From an uncultured Oceanospirillaceae bacterium (GTDB taxonomy: Bacteria; Pseudomonadota; Gammaproteobacteria; Pseudomonadales; Balneatricaceae), in NCBI GenBank assembly GCA_913057435.1, contig CAJXNY010000004.1, positions 124,001-188,000 on the forward strand: a stretch of DNA of 64,000 nt, in the 5' to 3' direction. Numbering within the stretch: position 1 is the stretch's first letter; the number at the start of each line of letters is the position of its first letter. Positions 39,251 through 48,022 of this stretch are shown piece by piece. The notes below the pieces were generated by a model that ran no database searches, was not told where the DNA came from, and saw only the letters and a program-made list of their open reading frames with translations. The translations under genes were made by a program, and so were the position numbers.

Positions 39251-39742
39251 ATGACCGTTACCCCACAGTGGGACCGCACCGCCGTGCAGCAGATTCTTGA
39301 ATCGCTGCAACACACACCCGGCGCTCTGCTCCCGATTCTGCATGCCATTCAGGACTCTCAGGGCTACATCCCCCCCGAGTCGATCCAGATGATCGCTGAC
39401 GCCCTGCAGCAGACCCGCGCAGAGGTCCACGGTGTTGTGACCTTCTACCATCACTTCCGTCTCAGCCCGCCGGGCAAACATGTGGTACAGATCTGTCGGG
39501 CCGAAGCCTGCCAGGCCCGTGGTGTACGCGCCCTCGAAGCACATGCCAAAAACACTCTGGGGGTGGATTACCACGGCACCACAGCCGACCGTGAAATCAC
39601 CCTGGAGCCCGTTTACTGCCTGGGCAACTGTGCCTGTGGCCCGTCCATCCGGGTGGGTGAGCAGATTATGGGCCGGGTTGATGCCGAACGTTTCGACGCC
39701 CTGGTAGAAGAACTGACCACCGCCACCCTGGAGCTGAAGTGA
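39251..39742 (+). CDS. fdsG: NAD-dependent formate dehydrogenase gamma subunit
   Basis: 163 residues from the ATG at 39251 (AGGTGAG upstream). It is NuoE-like: a helical N-terminus (LLPILHAIQDSQGYIPPESI) and a thioredoxin-fold 2Fe-2S domain with cysteines in CRAEACQARG and YCLGNCACGPS. It passes electrons within the FdsABG complex, which oxidises formate to carbon dioxide and reduces NAD in the cytoplasm. First gene of the fds operon; its stop overlaps the fdsB start. Confidence 0.95.
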   Translation: MTVTPQWDRTAVQQILESLQHTPGALLPILHAIQDSQGYIPPESIQMIADALQQTRAEVHGVVTFYHHFRLSPPGKHVVQICRAEACQARGVRALEAHAKNTLGVDYHGTTADREITLEPVYCLGNCACGPSIRVGEQIMGRVDAERFDALVEELTTATLELK

Positions 39743-41313
39743 TGAGCATTAAAGTCTATGTGCCCCGCGACACCACCACCCAGGCACTGGGCGGTGAATA
39801 CGTAGTCAGCCGCCTGCAGGCCGAAGCCGCCAGCCGTGGGCTGGATATCGAGATCGTTCGCAATGGCTCCCGTGGCCTGTGCTGGCTGGAGCCACTGGTA
39901 GAAGTCGATACGGGTAACGGCGGTCGTGCAGCATACGGCCCGGTCAGCCCGGGCGATGTCAGCGCCCTGCTGGACGCCGGTATGCTGGACGCAAGCACCG
40001 ACCACCCGCTGGCACTGGGGGAAGTTACCGAGATTCCTTACCTGAAAAACCAGCAACGGCTGACCTTCGCCCGCGCCGGAGTCACCGATGCGGTCAGCAT
40101 CACCGACTACCGCCAGCACGGTGGCTTTGACGGGCTGGAAAAAGCCCTGCAGATGAGCGCTCAGGCGATTGTTGATGATGTCAAAACCTCCGGCCTGCGT
40201 GGCCGTGGGGGTGCAGCATTCCCGACCGGCATCAAATGGCAGACCGTACTGGGCTGTGATGCCGACCAGAAGTACATCGTCTGTAATGCCGATGAAGGCG
40301 ACTCCGGCACCTTCGCCGACCGACTGGTGATGGAAGCCGACCCGCTGATGCTGATCGAAGGCATGATCATCGCCGGTCTGGCCGTGGGTGCGGACCAGGG
40401 TTACATCTACCTGCGCGAAGAGTACCCGCTGGCCCACCAGATTCTGAACGAAGCGATCGCCAACGCTACCGAGGCCAACTGGCTGGGTGACAACATCCAG
40501 GGCAGTGGCTGCAACTTCCAGCTGGAAGTCCGGCTGGGTGCCGCCGCCTACATCTGCGGTGAAGAAACCTCCCTGCTCAACAGCCTGGAAGGCAAACGCG
40601 GCCTGGTCCGTGCCAAGCCACCACTGCCTGCCATTGAAGGCCTGTTCGGCAAGCCAACCATCGTCAACAACGTACTCTCGCTGGCAGCGGTGCCCTACAT
40701 TCTGGCCAATGGCGGCCAGTCCTACGCGGATTACGGCATGGGGCGCTCCCGTGGCACCCTGCCGTTCCAGCTGGCCGGTAACATCGAACGCGGTGGCATG
40801 GTCGAGCTGGCGTTCGGCCCTACCCTGCGCGAGCTGATCGAAACGTTCGGCAACGGCAGTGCCAGCGGTCGACCGCTGAAAGCGATTCAGGTCGGTGGCC
40901 CGCTGGGTGCCTACCTGCCAGAAAGCCAGTGGGACCTGCCACTGGACTATGAAGCCTTCTCTGCCGACGGTGCCGTACTCGGTCACGGGGGCGTTGTTGC
41001 CTTCGATGACACCGTTGATATGAGCGAACAGGCCCGTTTCTCCATGGAGTTCTGTGTTGCTGAGTCCTGCGGTAAATGTACGCCCTGTCGTATCGGTTCA
41101 ACCCGTGGGGTGGAAGTGATCGACAAGATTCGCGCCGGTCAGAATACAGCCGCCAACCTGGAGCTGCTGGATGACCTGTGTGACACCATGATCTACGGCT
41201 CCCTGTGTGCCATGGGCGGGATGACCCCGTTCCCGGTACAGAGCGCTGTAAAACACTTCCCTGATGATTTCATCAAGGCTGCAACAACCACCGATGGGGG
41301 TGCCTCCGCATGA
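39742..41313 (+). CDS. fdsB: NAD-dependent formate dehydrogenase beta subunit
   Basis: 523 residues from the ATG at 39742 (a GTG one codon earlier is possible). An N-terminal thioredoxin-like part (residues 1-100) precedes the NuoF-like diaphorase: VKTSGLRGRGGAAFPTGIKW (FMN), NADEGDSGTFADR (NADH), EETSLLNSLEGKRGLVRAKP, and the 4Fe-4S motif ESCGKCTPCRIGSTRG. It carries FMN and transfers electrons to NAD. It overlaps fdsG by one base and fdsA by four. Confidence 0.96.
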   Translation: MSIKVYVPRDTTTQALGGEYVVSRLQAEAASRGLDIEIVRNGSRGLCWLEPLVEVDTGNGGRAAYGPVSPGDVSALLDAGMLDASTDHPLALGEVTEIPYLKNQQRLTFARAGVTDAVSITDYRQHGGFDGLEKALQMSAQAIVDDVKTSGLRGRGGAAFPTGIKWQTVLGCDADQKYIVCNADEGDSGTFADRLVMEADPLMLIEGMIIAGLAVGADQGYIYLREEYPLAHQILNEAIANATEANWLGDNIQGSGCNFQLEVRLGAAAYICGEETSLLNSLEGKRGLVRAKPPLPAIEGLFGKPTIVNNVLSLAAVPYILANGGQSYADYGMGRSRGTLPFQLAGNIERGGMVELAFGPTLRELIETFGNGSASGRPLKAIQVGGPLGAYLPESQWDLPLDYEAFSADGAVLGHGGVVAFDDTVDMSEQARFSMEFCVAESCGKCTPCRIGSTRGVEVIDKIRAGQNTAANLELLDDLCDTMIYGSLCAMGGMTPFPVQSAVKHFPDDFIKAATTTDGGASA

Positions 41314-44183
41314 TCGAAATATTTGACCCCAAAGCACTGGACCCGAACAAAGACTACGGCACCCCGCCGAGCCTGTCGGAAACACTGGTCACCCTGGACA
41401 TCGATGGCGTTAGCGTCACCGTGCCCGAAGGCACCTCGGTACTGCGTGCTGCCGCCCTGGCCGATATCAATATTCCCAAGCTGTGTGCCAGTGATAACCT
41501 GGAGAGCTTCGGCTCCTGCCGCATCTGTGCGGTAGAGATCGCAGGCCGTCGCGGCTTCCCGGCCTCCTGCACCACCCCGGTAGAAGCCGGGATGCAGGTC
41601 AATACCCAGACTGAGAAAGTGGCCAAGCTGCGCCGCAACATCATGGAGCTGTACATCTCCGACCACCCGCTGGACTGCCTGACCTGCCCGTCTAACGGTG
41701 ACTGTGAGCTGCAGGACATGGCCGGTGCAGTCGGCTTGCGTGAGGTGCGTTACGGCTTCGATGGCGACAATCATCTGGATGCCGCCAAAGACGAGTCCAA
41801 CCCGTACTTCACCTTCGACCCCAGCAAATGTATCGTCTGCAGCCGCTGTGTGCGCGCCTGTGAAGAAGTCCAGGGCACCTTTGCGCTGACCGTCGATGGC
41901 CGTGGTTTCGAGTCCACCATTGCCGCTGGTCAGGATGAAAGCTTCCTTGAGTCCGACTGTGTCTCCTGTGGTGCCTGTGTCCAGGCCTGCCCGACCTCCA
42001 CCCTGATGGAGAAAAGCGTCATCGACGCCGGTCAGCCAGAACACAGCGTCGTCACCACCTGTGCTTACTGTGGTGTTGGCTGCTCGTTCAAAGCCGAAAT
42101 GAAAGGCGACCAGGTCATCCGCATGGTGCCGTACAAAGGCGGCGACGCGAACATGGGTCACTCCTGTGTCAAAGGCCGTTTCGCCTTTGGTTACGCCACC
42201 CATAAAGACCGCATCACCGACCCGATGATCCGCGACAGCATCGACCAGCCATGGCGCGCCGTCAGCTGGGACGAAGCCATCGGCTTTGCCGCCGGTCGTT
42301 TCAAGTCAATCCAGGCCGAACACGGCCGGGAAAGCCTGGGCGGGATCACCTCCTCGCGCTGTACCAACGAAGAAACTTACCTGGTACAGAAGCTGATCCG
42401 CGCTGGCTTTGGTAACAACAACACCGACACCTGTGCCCGTGTCTGCCACAGCCCGACGGGCTATGGCCTCAAAGTCACCCTGGGTGAATCCGCCGGTACT
42501 CAGACCTTCGAGTCGGTATTGCAATCCGATGTGATCATGGTAGTGGGTGCCAACCCGACCGATGCCCACCCGGTATTCGGCTCACTGCTGCGTAAACGCC
42601 TGCGTCAGGGTGCCAAACTAATCGTGGCCGATCCACGTCAGATCGACCTGCTGAAAACACCGCACCTGAGCGAAGCGATCCACCTGCCGCTGCGCCCAGG
42701 CACCAACGTTGCCCTGATCAACGCGCTGGCCCACGTAATCGTCACCGAAGGCCTGGAAGACCGTGCCTTTATTGCCGAACGTTGCAGCGACAACAGCTAC
42801 GACCAGTGGCGAGCGTTTATCCAGCACGAAACCAACTCGCCCGAAAAAATGGCCGAGGTCACCGGCGTACCGGCCAGCAGCGTCCGAGAAGCGGCCCGAC
42901 TGTTTGCCAACGCTGGCAACGGGTCTATCTACTACGGGCTGGGTGTCACCGAGCACAGCCAGGGGTCTACCATGGTCATGGGTATCGCCAATCTGGCGCT
43001 GGCCACCGGTAACATCGGCCGTGAAGGCGTCGGCGTTAACCCGCTGCGGGGTCAGAACAACGTGCAGGGCTCCTGTGATATGGGCTCTTTCCCGCATGAT
43101 CTGCCAGGCTACCAGCACATCTCCGATGACGCTGCCCGTGGCCGCTTTGAAGCCGAATGGGGCGTCAAACTGGACAACGAGCCCGGTCTGCGAATTCCGA
43201 ACATGTTCGATGCGGCCATCGCCGGTCACTTCAAAGGCATGTACGTACAGGGTGAAGATATCGCCCAGTCCGACCCCAACCTGCACCACGTTGAGGCCGC
43301 ACTGAAATCACTGGACTGCCTGGTGGTTCAGGATATCTTCCTCAATGAAACCGCCCGTTTCGCCCACGTATTGCTGCCTGGCTCCACTTTCCTGGAAAAA
43401 GACGGCACCTTCACCAATGCCGAACGCCGGATCAACCGGGTGCGCAAAGTCATGGCACCGCTGGGCGGCAAGCAGGACTGGGAAGTCACCATGATGCTGT
43501 CTAATGCGCTGGGCTACCCGATGGACTACAGCCATCCGTCCGAAATCATGGATGAGATCGCCCGCCTGACGCCAACCTTTACCGGCGTCAGCTATGACAA
43601 GCTGGAAGAACTGGGCAGCATTCAGTGGCCCTGTAACGAGCTGTACCCTGAGGGTACACCGACCATGCACGTGACCGATTTTCCGATCGGCAAAGGCGAG
43701 TTCGCGGTCACCGAATACCTGGCCACCGAAGAACGCGCCAGCCGCCGCTTCCCGCTGCTGCTGACCACCGGTCGTATCCTCAGCCAGTACAACGTAGGCG
43801 CACAGACCCGCCGCACCGACAACCAGATGTGGCATGACGAAGATGTGCTGGAGCTGCACCCAAGCGATGCCGAAACCCGTGGTATTCAGGACGGCGACTG
43901 GCTGGGGATCAGCAGCCGCGTCGGTCAGACGGTACTGCGGGCCGTGCTGAGCGAGCGTATGCAGCCCGGTGTTGTATATACCACCTTCCATCATCCGGAC
44001 AGTGGCGCTAATGTAATCACTACCGATAACTCCGACTGGGCCACCAACTGTCCGGAGTACAAAGTCACCGCGGTACAGGTGGAAAAAGTTTCGCAGCCTT
44101 CCGAATGGCAGCAGAACTTTGTCAGCTTCCGCGATCAGCAGAATGCGTTACTTGAGAAAGGACGCCGCAGGGAAGGTATCTAA
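41310..44183 (+). CDS. fdsA: Molybdenum formate dehydrogenase alpha (catalytic) subunit
   Basis: 957 residues. The N-terminal NuoG-like part has a 2Fe-2S site (LCASDNLESFGSCRICAVEI), an HxxxC cluster motif (DHPLDCLTCPSNGDC) and two 4Fe-4S motifs (CIVCSRCVRACEEVQ, CVSCGACVQACPT). A further 4Fe-4S site (CAYCGVGCSF) begins the bis-MGD domain. The Mo ligand is Cys379 in ARVCHSPTGYGLKV, encoded by TGC rather than a selenocysteine UGA, followed by the substrate histidine. The remaining MGD-binding domain ends near 950. It oxidises formate to carbon dioxide. Confidence 0.97.
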   Translation: MIEIFDPKALDPNKDYGTPPSLSETLVTLDIDGVSVTVPEGTSVLRAAALADINIPKLCASDNLESFGSCRICAVEIAGRRGFPASCTTPVEAGMQVNTQTEKVAKLRRNIMELYISDHPLDCLTCPSNGDCELQDMAGAVGLREVRYGFDGDNHLDAAKDESNPYFTFDPSKCIVCSRCVRACEEVQGTFALTVDGRGFESTIAAGQDESFLESDCVSCGACVQACPTSTLMEKSVIDAGQPEHSVVTTCAYCGVGCSFKAEMKGDQVIRMVPYKGGDANMGHSCVKGRFAFGYATHKDRITDPMIRDSIDQPWRAVSWDEAIGFAAGRFKSIQAEHGRESLGGITSSRCTNEETYLVQKLIRAGFGNNNTDTCARVCHSPTGYGLKVTLGESAGTQTFESVLQSDVIMVVGANPTDAHPVFGSLLRKRLRQGAKLIVADPRQIDLLKTPHLSEAIHLPLRPGTNVALINALAHVIVTEGLEDRAFIAERCSDNSYDQWRAFIQHETNSPEKMAEVTGVPASSVREAARLFANAGNGSIYYGLGVTEHSQGSTMVMGIANLALATGNIGREGVGVNPLRGQNNVQGSCDMGSFPHDLPGYQHISDDAARGRFEAEWGVKLDNEPGLRIPNMFDAAIAGHFKGMYVQGEDIAQSDPNLHHVEAALKSLDCLVVQDIFLNETARFAHVLLPGSTFLEKDGTFTNAERRINRVRKVMAPLGGKQDWEVTMMLSNALGYPMDYSHPSEIMDEIARLTPTFTGVSYDKLEELGSIQWPCNELYPEGTPTMHVTDFPIGKGEFAVTEYLATEERASRRFPLLLTTGRILSQYNVGAQTRRTDNQMWHDEDVLELHPSDAETRGIQDGDWLGISSRVGQTVLRAVLSERMQPGVVYTTFHHPDSGANVITTDNSDWATNCPEYKVTAVQVEKVSQPSEWQQNFVSFRDQQNALLEKGRRREGI

Positions 44184-45037
44184 TGAGTTCAGCCTCATAC
44201 ACTGAGGCGCACGAGCAGAGCGACGGTTTAGCCACCGTTGCCATCGAGCGCTGGCAGCAGCAGGAATCGCAGTTACTGTTCGACGACGTCGCCGACGAGC
44301 AACCGGTCGCGCTGGTCTACAACGGCATCTCCTATGCCGTGATGATGACCACGCCCTGCCAGCTGGAGGTCTTCGCGCTGGGGTTCAGCCTCAGCGAGGG
44401 GCTGATCGCCGATGCCAGCGAACTCTACAGTATTGATATTGAAGCCCATGACAATGGTTATGAGGTCCAGCTGCGTATCGCCGCCCAGCGTATGGCCGAG
44501 CTGAAAGAGCGCCGCCGTAACCTGGCCGGCCGTACCGGCTGCGGCCTGTGTGGCACCGAATCACTGGATCAGGCCATTCGCCCCACCAGCCCGGTGGTCA
44601 GCGTTGAACTACCCAGCCAGGCCGCGATTCAACACGCCATTGTGACCATGGAAAACCATCAACCGTTACAGAATCAGACCGGCGCGCTGCATGGCGCAGG
44701 CTGGTGTGATCTGAACGGTGATATCCATATGCTGTGCGAAGATATCGGCCGCCATAATGCGCTGGACAAACTGATCGGCAGCCTCAGCCAGCAGCAGGTT
44801 TACCTGCCCAACGGCTTTGCGCTGATATCCAGCCGGGCCAGTTATGAGATGGTGCAGAAGGCCTGCAGTGCGGGCATCAGTACCCTGGTAGCCGTGTCTG
44901 CCCCCACCTCACTGGCGATAAAAATGGCCAGTGAAGCCGGCCTCAACCTGGTCGGCTTCGCCCGCCCCGGCCGCTTTATCATCTATAACCGCAGCGTACA
45001 GCCCAACGGGAACCCTGAACATGCAAACCGAACTTGA
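44183..45037 (+). CDS. fdhD: Formate dehydrogenase accessory sulfurtransferase FdhD
   Basis: 284 residues; called fdsC within fds operons. It transfers sulfur from IscS to the molybdenum cofactor of the catalytic subunit before insertion. The mobile-loop cysteines are Cys120 and Cys123 in TGCGLCG. Other conserved stretches are TGALHGAGWC, CEDIGRHNALDKLIG and ISSRASYEMVQKA. It starts at the last base of the fdsA stop codon and overlaps fdsD by 17 bases, so the operon is tightly coupled. Confidence 0.96.
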   Translation: MSSASYTEAHEQSDGLATVAIERWQQQESQLLFDDVADEQPVALVYNGISYAVMMTTPCQLEVFALGFSLSEGLIADASELYSIDIEAHDNGYEVQLRIAAQRMAELKERRRNLAGRTGCGLCGTESLDQAIRPTSPVVSVELPSQAAIQHAIVTMENHQPLQNQTGALHGAGWCDLNGDIHMLCEDIGRHNALDKLIGSLSQQQVYLPNGFALISSRASYEMVQKACSAGISTLVAVSAPTSLAIKMASEAGLNLVGFARPGRFIIYNRSVQPNGNPEHANRT

Positions 45038-45239
45038 ACACCTGATTCAGATGGCCAACCAGATTGTGGCCAACAACAGCTTTCAAAAAGACATTGAGCA
45101 GACGGCGGCCACCACCGCCAACCACCTGCAGAAATTCTGGGCCCGGTCGATGAAAAAACAGATCATCGACTACGCCGCCCAGGATGGCAGTGATCTGAGC
45201 CCCGCCGCCAAACTCGCCGTGCAACAGCTGGCGTCGTAA
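45021..45239 (+). CDS. fdsD: Formate dehydrogenase delta subunit
   Basis: 72 residues from the ATG at 45021. Small helical FdsD-type protein with MANQIVANNSFQKD and FWARSMKKQIIDYAA near the middle and DLSPAAKLAVQQL at the end, matching the family pattern. FdsD assists maturation or stability of the FdsABG complex. Last gene of the operon; a REP pair lies 20 bp downstream. Confidence 0.92.
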   Translation: MQTELEHLIQMANQIVANNSFQKDIEQTAATTANHLQKFWARSMKKQIIDYAAQDGSDLSPAAKLAVQQLAS

Positions 45240-45258
45240 ACCCCACCTGATAGACCCC

Positions 45259-45312
45259 ATCGCCAGCAAGCTGGCTCCTGCACCCACCCGCAGGAGCGAG
45301 CTTGCTCGCGAT
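45259..45312. repeat. REP element pair (inverted) after fdsD
   Basis: Two 23-bp REP units at 45259-45281 (GCCAGCAAGCTGGC core) and 45290-45312 (GAGCGAGCTTGCTCGCG core) in opposite orientation with an 8-bp spacer. The outer bases differ from the other copies in a paired way (TCCTGC facing GCAGGA instead of TCCTAC facing GTAGGA), keeping the long stem. The pair probably ends or stabilises the fds mRNA. The rest of the 316-bp gap to 45555 holds no recognisable gene. Confidence 0.9.
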
Positions 45313-45555
45313 ATGCCCGCCAACACCCATTCCAGCTGAAGACAGCTGTCCCACAAAAAGCGCAGTTAAGTATTCACAGGGAGTCTGGGGGAAAAAGAAA
45401 CCGGTCAAACGAGATGGGCCTGAAGAGGGCCGCAATGGGCAGTGCCTGACCGGCTTTAAACAGAAGAAGTATCAGAAGGTCTTACTTAACATTCACTTAC
45501 ACATCACCGAGCGCTACCGGGCAGGGCAGCCACTCGGTGGGATTGCTGCAACCAC

Positions 45556-46032
45556 TCAGGCCGCGGCAAAATTTCCGGTATCGGTATCATCATCCGCAGG
45601 CTGTACCACCGGAAACACCCGGTCGTAGGCCCAGGTGTAGACATAGGCATACAGCACGATAAAGCCCATCAGCACCACATCCATCGCCAGTGCGGTCAGC
45701 AGATCAATCTGCAGCCACCACATCACAATCGGCATCGACGTGACGGTCAGCACCATTTCCAGCCCCAGCGCATGGGCAATACGGCCCCGACCCGAACGCT
45801 GTGTCGGCACCCGTCCGGCTTTCACATCAAAACGATCATAAAAATGGTTGTACACCACATTCACCAGCAGCGCTTTAAGTGCAATCACCGCCGTCAACGT
45901 ACCAACCGTCATCGCTTCCTTCTCCAGCACCCAGGCAATCACCGGTGCCGACATCAGGATCAACAGCACTTCAAACACAACCGCATACCGCGCCCGATCC
46001 CACTTCGAACGCACATTAATTTTCTTCGCCAT
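45556..46032 (-). CDS. PACE-family multidrug/polyamine efflux transporter
   Basis: 158 residues from the ATG at 46032; an in-frame ATG at 46074 adds 14 residues but lacks a ribosome-binding site. It has two tandem bacterial transmembrane-pair units: RYAVVFEVLLILMSAPVIAW and ALLVNVVYNHFYDRFD, then HALGLEMVLTVTSMPIVMWW and GFIVLYAYVYTWAYDRVFP. The membrane glutamate in VVFEVLL matches the functional Glu of AceI. PACE proteins export chlorhexidine and short diamines by proton exchange. It is divergent from a LysR gene, the usual genetic layout for PACE. Confidence 0.9.
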   Translation of the reverse strand: MAKKINVRSKWDRARYAVVFEVLLILMSAPVIAWVLEKEAMTVGTLTAVIALKALLVNVVYNHFYDRFDVKAGRVPTQRSGRGRIAHALGLEMVLTVTSMPIVMWWLQIDLLTALAMDVVLMGFIVLYAYVYTWAYDRVFPVVQPADDDTDTGNFAAA

Positions 46033-46205
46033 GACCGTTTCTCGAATAAATTGAGAGCAATGAATGGCAGGCATTCTAATCAGTGAGATAATAGATTAAA
46101 GTCAGTTTCAATCTGATATTTATATAGATAAACGAATACCATCTTATTAATAGATAGCCAGATACAAACTATCGACTAAACAGATACACCAGCCAGAGCC
46201 CTCTT

Positions 46206-47096
46206 ATGCCCAGTGTTGATCAACTTGATGCCTTCGTCGCCGCCGCCGAGCAAGGCTCCTTCTCCGCCGCCGCCCGTAAACTGCGTAAAGCCCAGTCGGC
46301 GATCAGTAACGCCATCAGCAATCTGGAGATCGAAAGCGGCGTTGACCTGTTCGACCGCAGCAGCCGTAACCCGGTGCTGACCAGCCACGGCATTGCCCTG
46401 CTCAAATCTGCCCGTGCCGTGCTGCACAGCCATCAGGACTACCTCGCCTGCGCCAGCTCACTGACCGCAGGCGCAGAAACCCAGCTGTGCGTGGCCATCG
46501 AACAGAGCATCGCCACCGCCCAGGTACTGCCGCTGCTGATCGAGTTTGAAAAACGTTACCCACACATTGAGTTCGAGCTGCTGGACCCAGGCCCCAACGA
46601 CGTTGCCGAGCTGATCCGCCAGGGCCGGGCCGATATCGGCCTGATGATGGAGCAGGAGCACTACCCCCAGGGCTTCAAATTTCGGGGCATCGGCCATGCC
46701 CGGGTGATTCCGGTCTGCAGTGCCGACCACCCGCTGGCCCGGCTCGGCCCGGTCAGCCATGGTGACCTGCGCGGCTACCGCCAGCTGGTAACCCGCAGCC
46801 TGAATCTGGATGACGACAGTCATATCCAGCAGATCCTCAGCCCTAAAATCTGGTACGCCGAAAGCCCCTACGCGGTGGCAGAACTGGTGGGTGCGGGACT
46901 GGGCTGGTCATTACTGCATGAATCGGTGGTCGCCCAGGAGCTGGCACACGGCAAACTGGTCAAACTGGAACTGGCCTACCAGCAGGTGGCCGCCTTGCAG
47001 GGCGTGGATGTGGTGTGGACCGAGAAACGGGCCCTGGGCACCGGCGGCCAGTGGCTGCTGGAACAGCTGTTCCAGCTGAATATCAGCCAGGGCTAA
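46206..47096 (+). CDS. LysR-family transcriptional regulator
   Basis: 296 residues. The N-terminal helix-turn-helix (LDAFVAAAEQGSFSAAARKL, QSAISNAISNLEIESGVDLF) and the effector-binding PBP2 domain (about 90-290) are clear. It is divergent from the PACE transporter gene across about 170 AT-rich bp, so control of that exporter is likely. Its stop overlaps the convergent GntR gene's stop by four bases. Confidence 0.95.
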   Translation: MPSVDQLDAFVAAAEQGSFSAAARKLRKAQSAISNAISNLEIESGVDLFDRSSRNPVLTSHGIALLKSARAVLHSHQDYLACASSLTAGAETQLCVAIEQSIATAQVLPLLIEFEKRYPHIEFELLDPGPNDVAELIRQGRADIGLMMEQEHYPQGFKFRGIGHARVIPVCSADHPLARLGPVSHGDLRGYRQLVTRSLNLDDDSHIQQILSPKIWYAESPYAVAELVGAGLGWSLLHESVVAQELAHGKLVKLELAYQQVAALQGVDVVWTEKRALGTGGQWLLEQLFQLNISQG

Positions 47097-48022
47097 AGCT
47101 GTTCCTGTTCCACCGGGACACCAAGATTACCTCGGCCTGCGACGCTCAGGTGACGTTCCATAAGTCGCGCAGCCCAGTCCCGGTCATCCTGGGTCAGCGC
47201 TTCCATAATATCCAGGTGCTCCTGACAGGACATCAGCATCCTTTCCGGATACAGACTGGCGCCGGATTCGGTAAAGCGCCGCATCCGGTTTTGCTGTCGC
47301 AGGATCTCCATAAAAAATGGATTACCGGAAAAATCCACCAGCATCTGATGAAAGTTAGCATTGATCGCCAACAGCTTATACGCTTCAATTTCAAACACCT
47401 GACCATCCACCAGCTGACGATGCAGCAGCAGGCAGCTTTTCAACCGTGCCTGATCCACACGGTAGCTATCCAGCCGCAAAGCGGCAGGTTCAATCACTCT
47501 GCGTAACTCATAACTGGCACGGTTACTGGCTTCACTATTGATCAGCGACGTAAAATGCCAGCCCTTGCCTTGTGCTGGTTGCAGCAGTCCTTCACTGGCC
47601 ATCTGGGTCAGTACTTTGTGCAACAATGCCCTGGGCACTGCATAACGACGGAGCAGGTCTGCTTCCATCACATGCTCGCTCAATTCTCCCTGTACACGGT
47701 CCTGCCCCAGTTGCACATAGAGCGCGTCCAGCGGTGATTGTGGTAGTTCTAACTCAACACACGCCAGCTCTGCACCATCTTTTGCCAGCTGAAACCCACC
47801 CTGCGAACGCACACTGACCACACCATGATGGGCCAGCAGCTTCAACGCTGCGCGGATCGGTGAACGTGACACCTGACACTGCTCTGCCAGTTCTCGCTCG
47901 GCCAGGTGTTCGCCCCGGGTTACCCCCTGAGTTAAAAAAAGGCTCAGCAGCCGATGACTCAGCTCTGCCTGCAGCGGGTTCACTTTACGGCTGATTTCCG
48001 AACAATCAGGGTACTCTTCCAC
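47093..48022 (-). CDS. GntR-family transcriptional regulator
   Basis: 309 residues from a GTG at 48022 with AGGAG seven bases upstream. A GntR winged helix (about 15-80; GVTRGEHLAERELAEQCQVS, RSPIRAALKLLAHHGVVSV) is followed by a region resembling a second winged helix (about 105-165; LRRYAVPRALLHKVLTQMAS) and an FCD-like all-helical ligand domain (about 170-295). The extra helix-turn-helix is unusual for FCD proteins. It overlaps the upstream hydrolase gene by 17 bp, so the pair is one operon. Confidence 0.9.
   Translation of the reverse strand: MEEYPDCSEISRKVNPLQAELSHRLLSLFLTQGVTRGEHLAERELAEQCQVSRSPIRAALKLLAHHGVVSVRSQGGFQLAKDGAELACVELELPQSPLDALYVQLGQDRVQGELSEHVMEADLLRRYAVPRALLHKVLTQMASEGLLQPAQGKGWHFTSLINSEASNRASYELRRVIEPAALRLDSYRVDQARLKSCLLLHRQLVDGQVFEIEAYKLLAINANFHQMLVDFSGNPFFMEILRQQNRMRRFTESGASLYPERMLMSCQEHLDIMEALTQDDRDWAARLMERHLSVAGRGNLGVPVEQEQL

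Noticed and set aside
39613-40986. Long minus-strand frame (457 codons) opposite fdsB
   Set aside because: Shadow of a GC-rich conserved coding sequence; the fdsB product is unmistakable.
41193-42203. Minus-strand frame opposite fdsA
   Set aside because: Composition artefact opposite iron-sulfur motifs of FdsA.
42444-42446. Selenocysteine at the formate dehydrogenase active site
   Set aside because: The codon is TGC (cysteine), and no in-frame TGA is present in fdsA.
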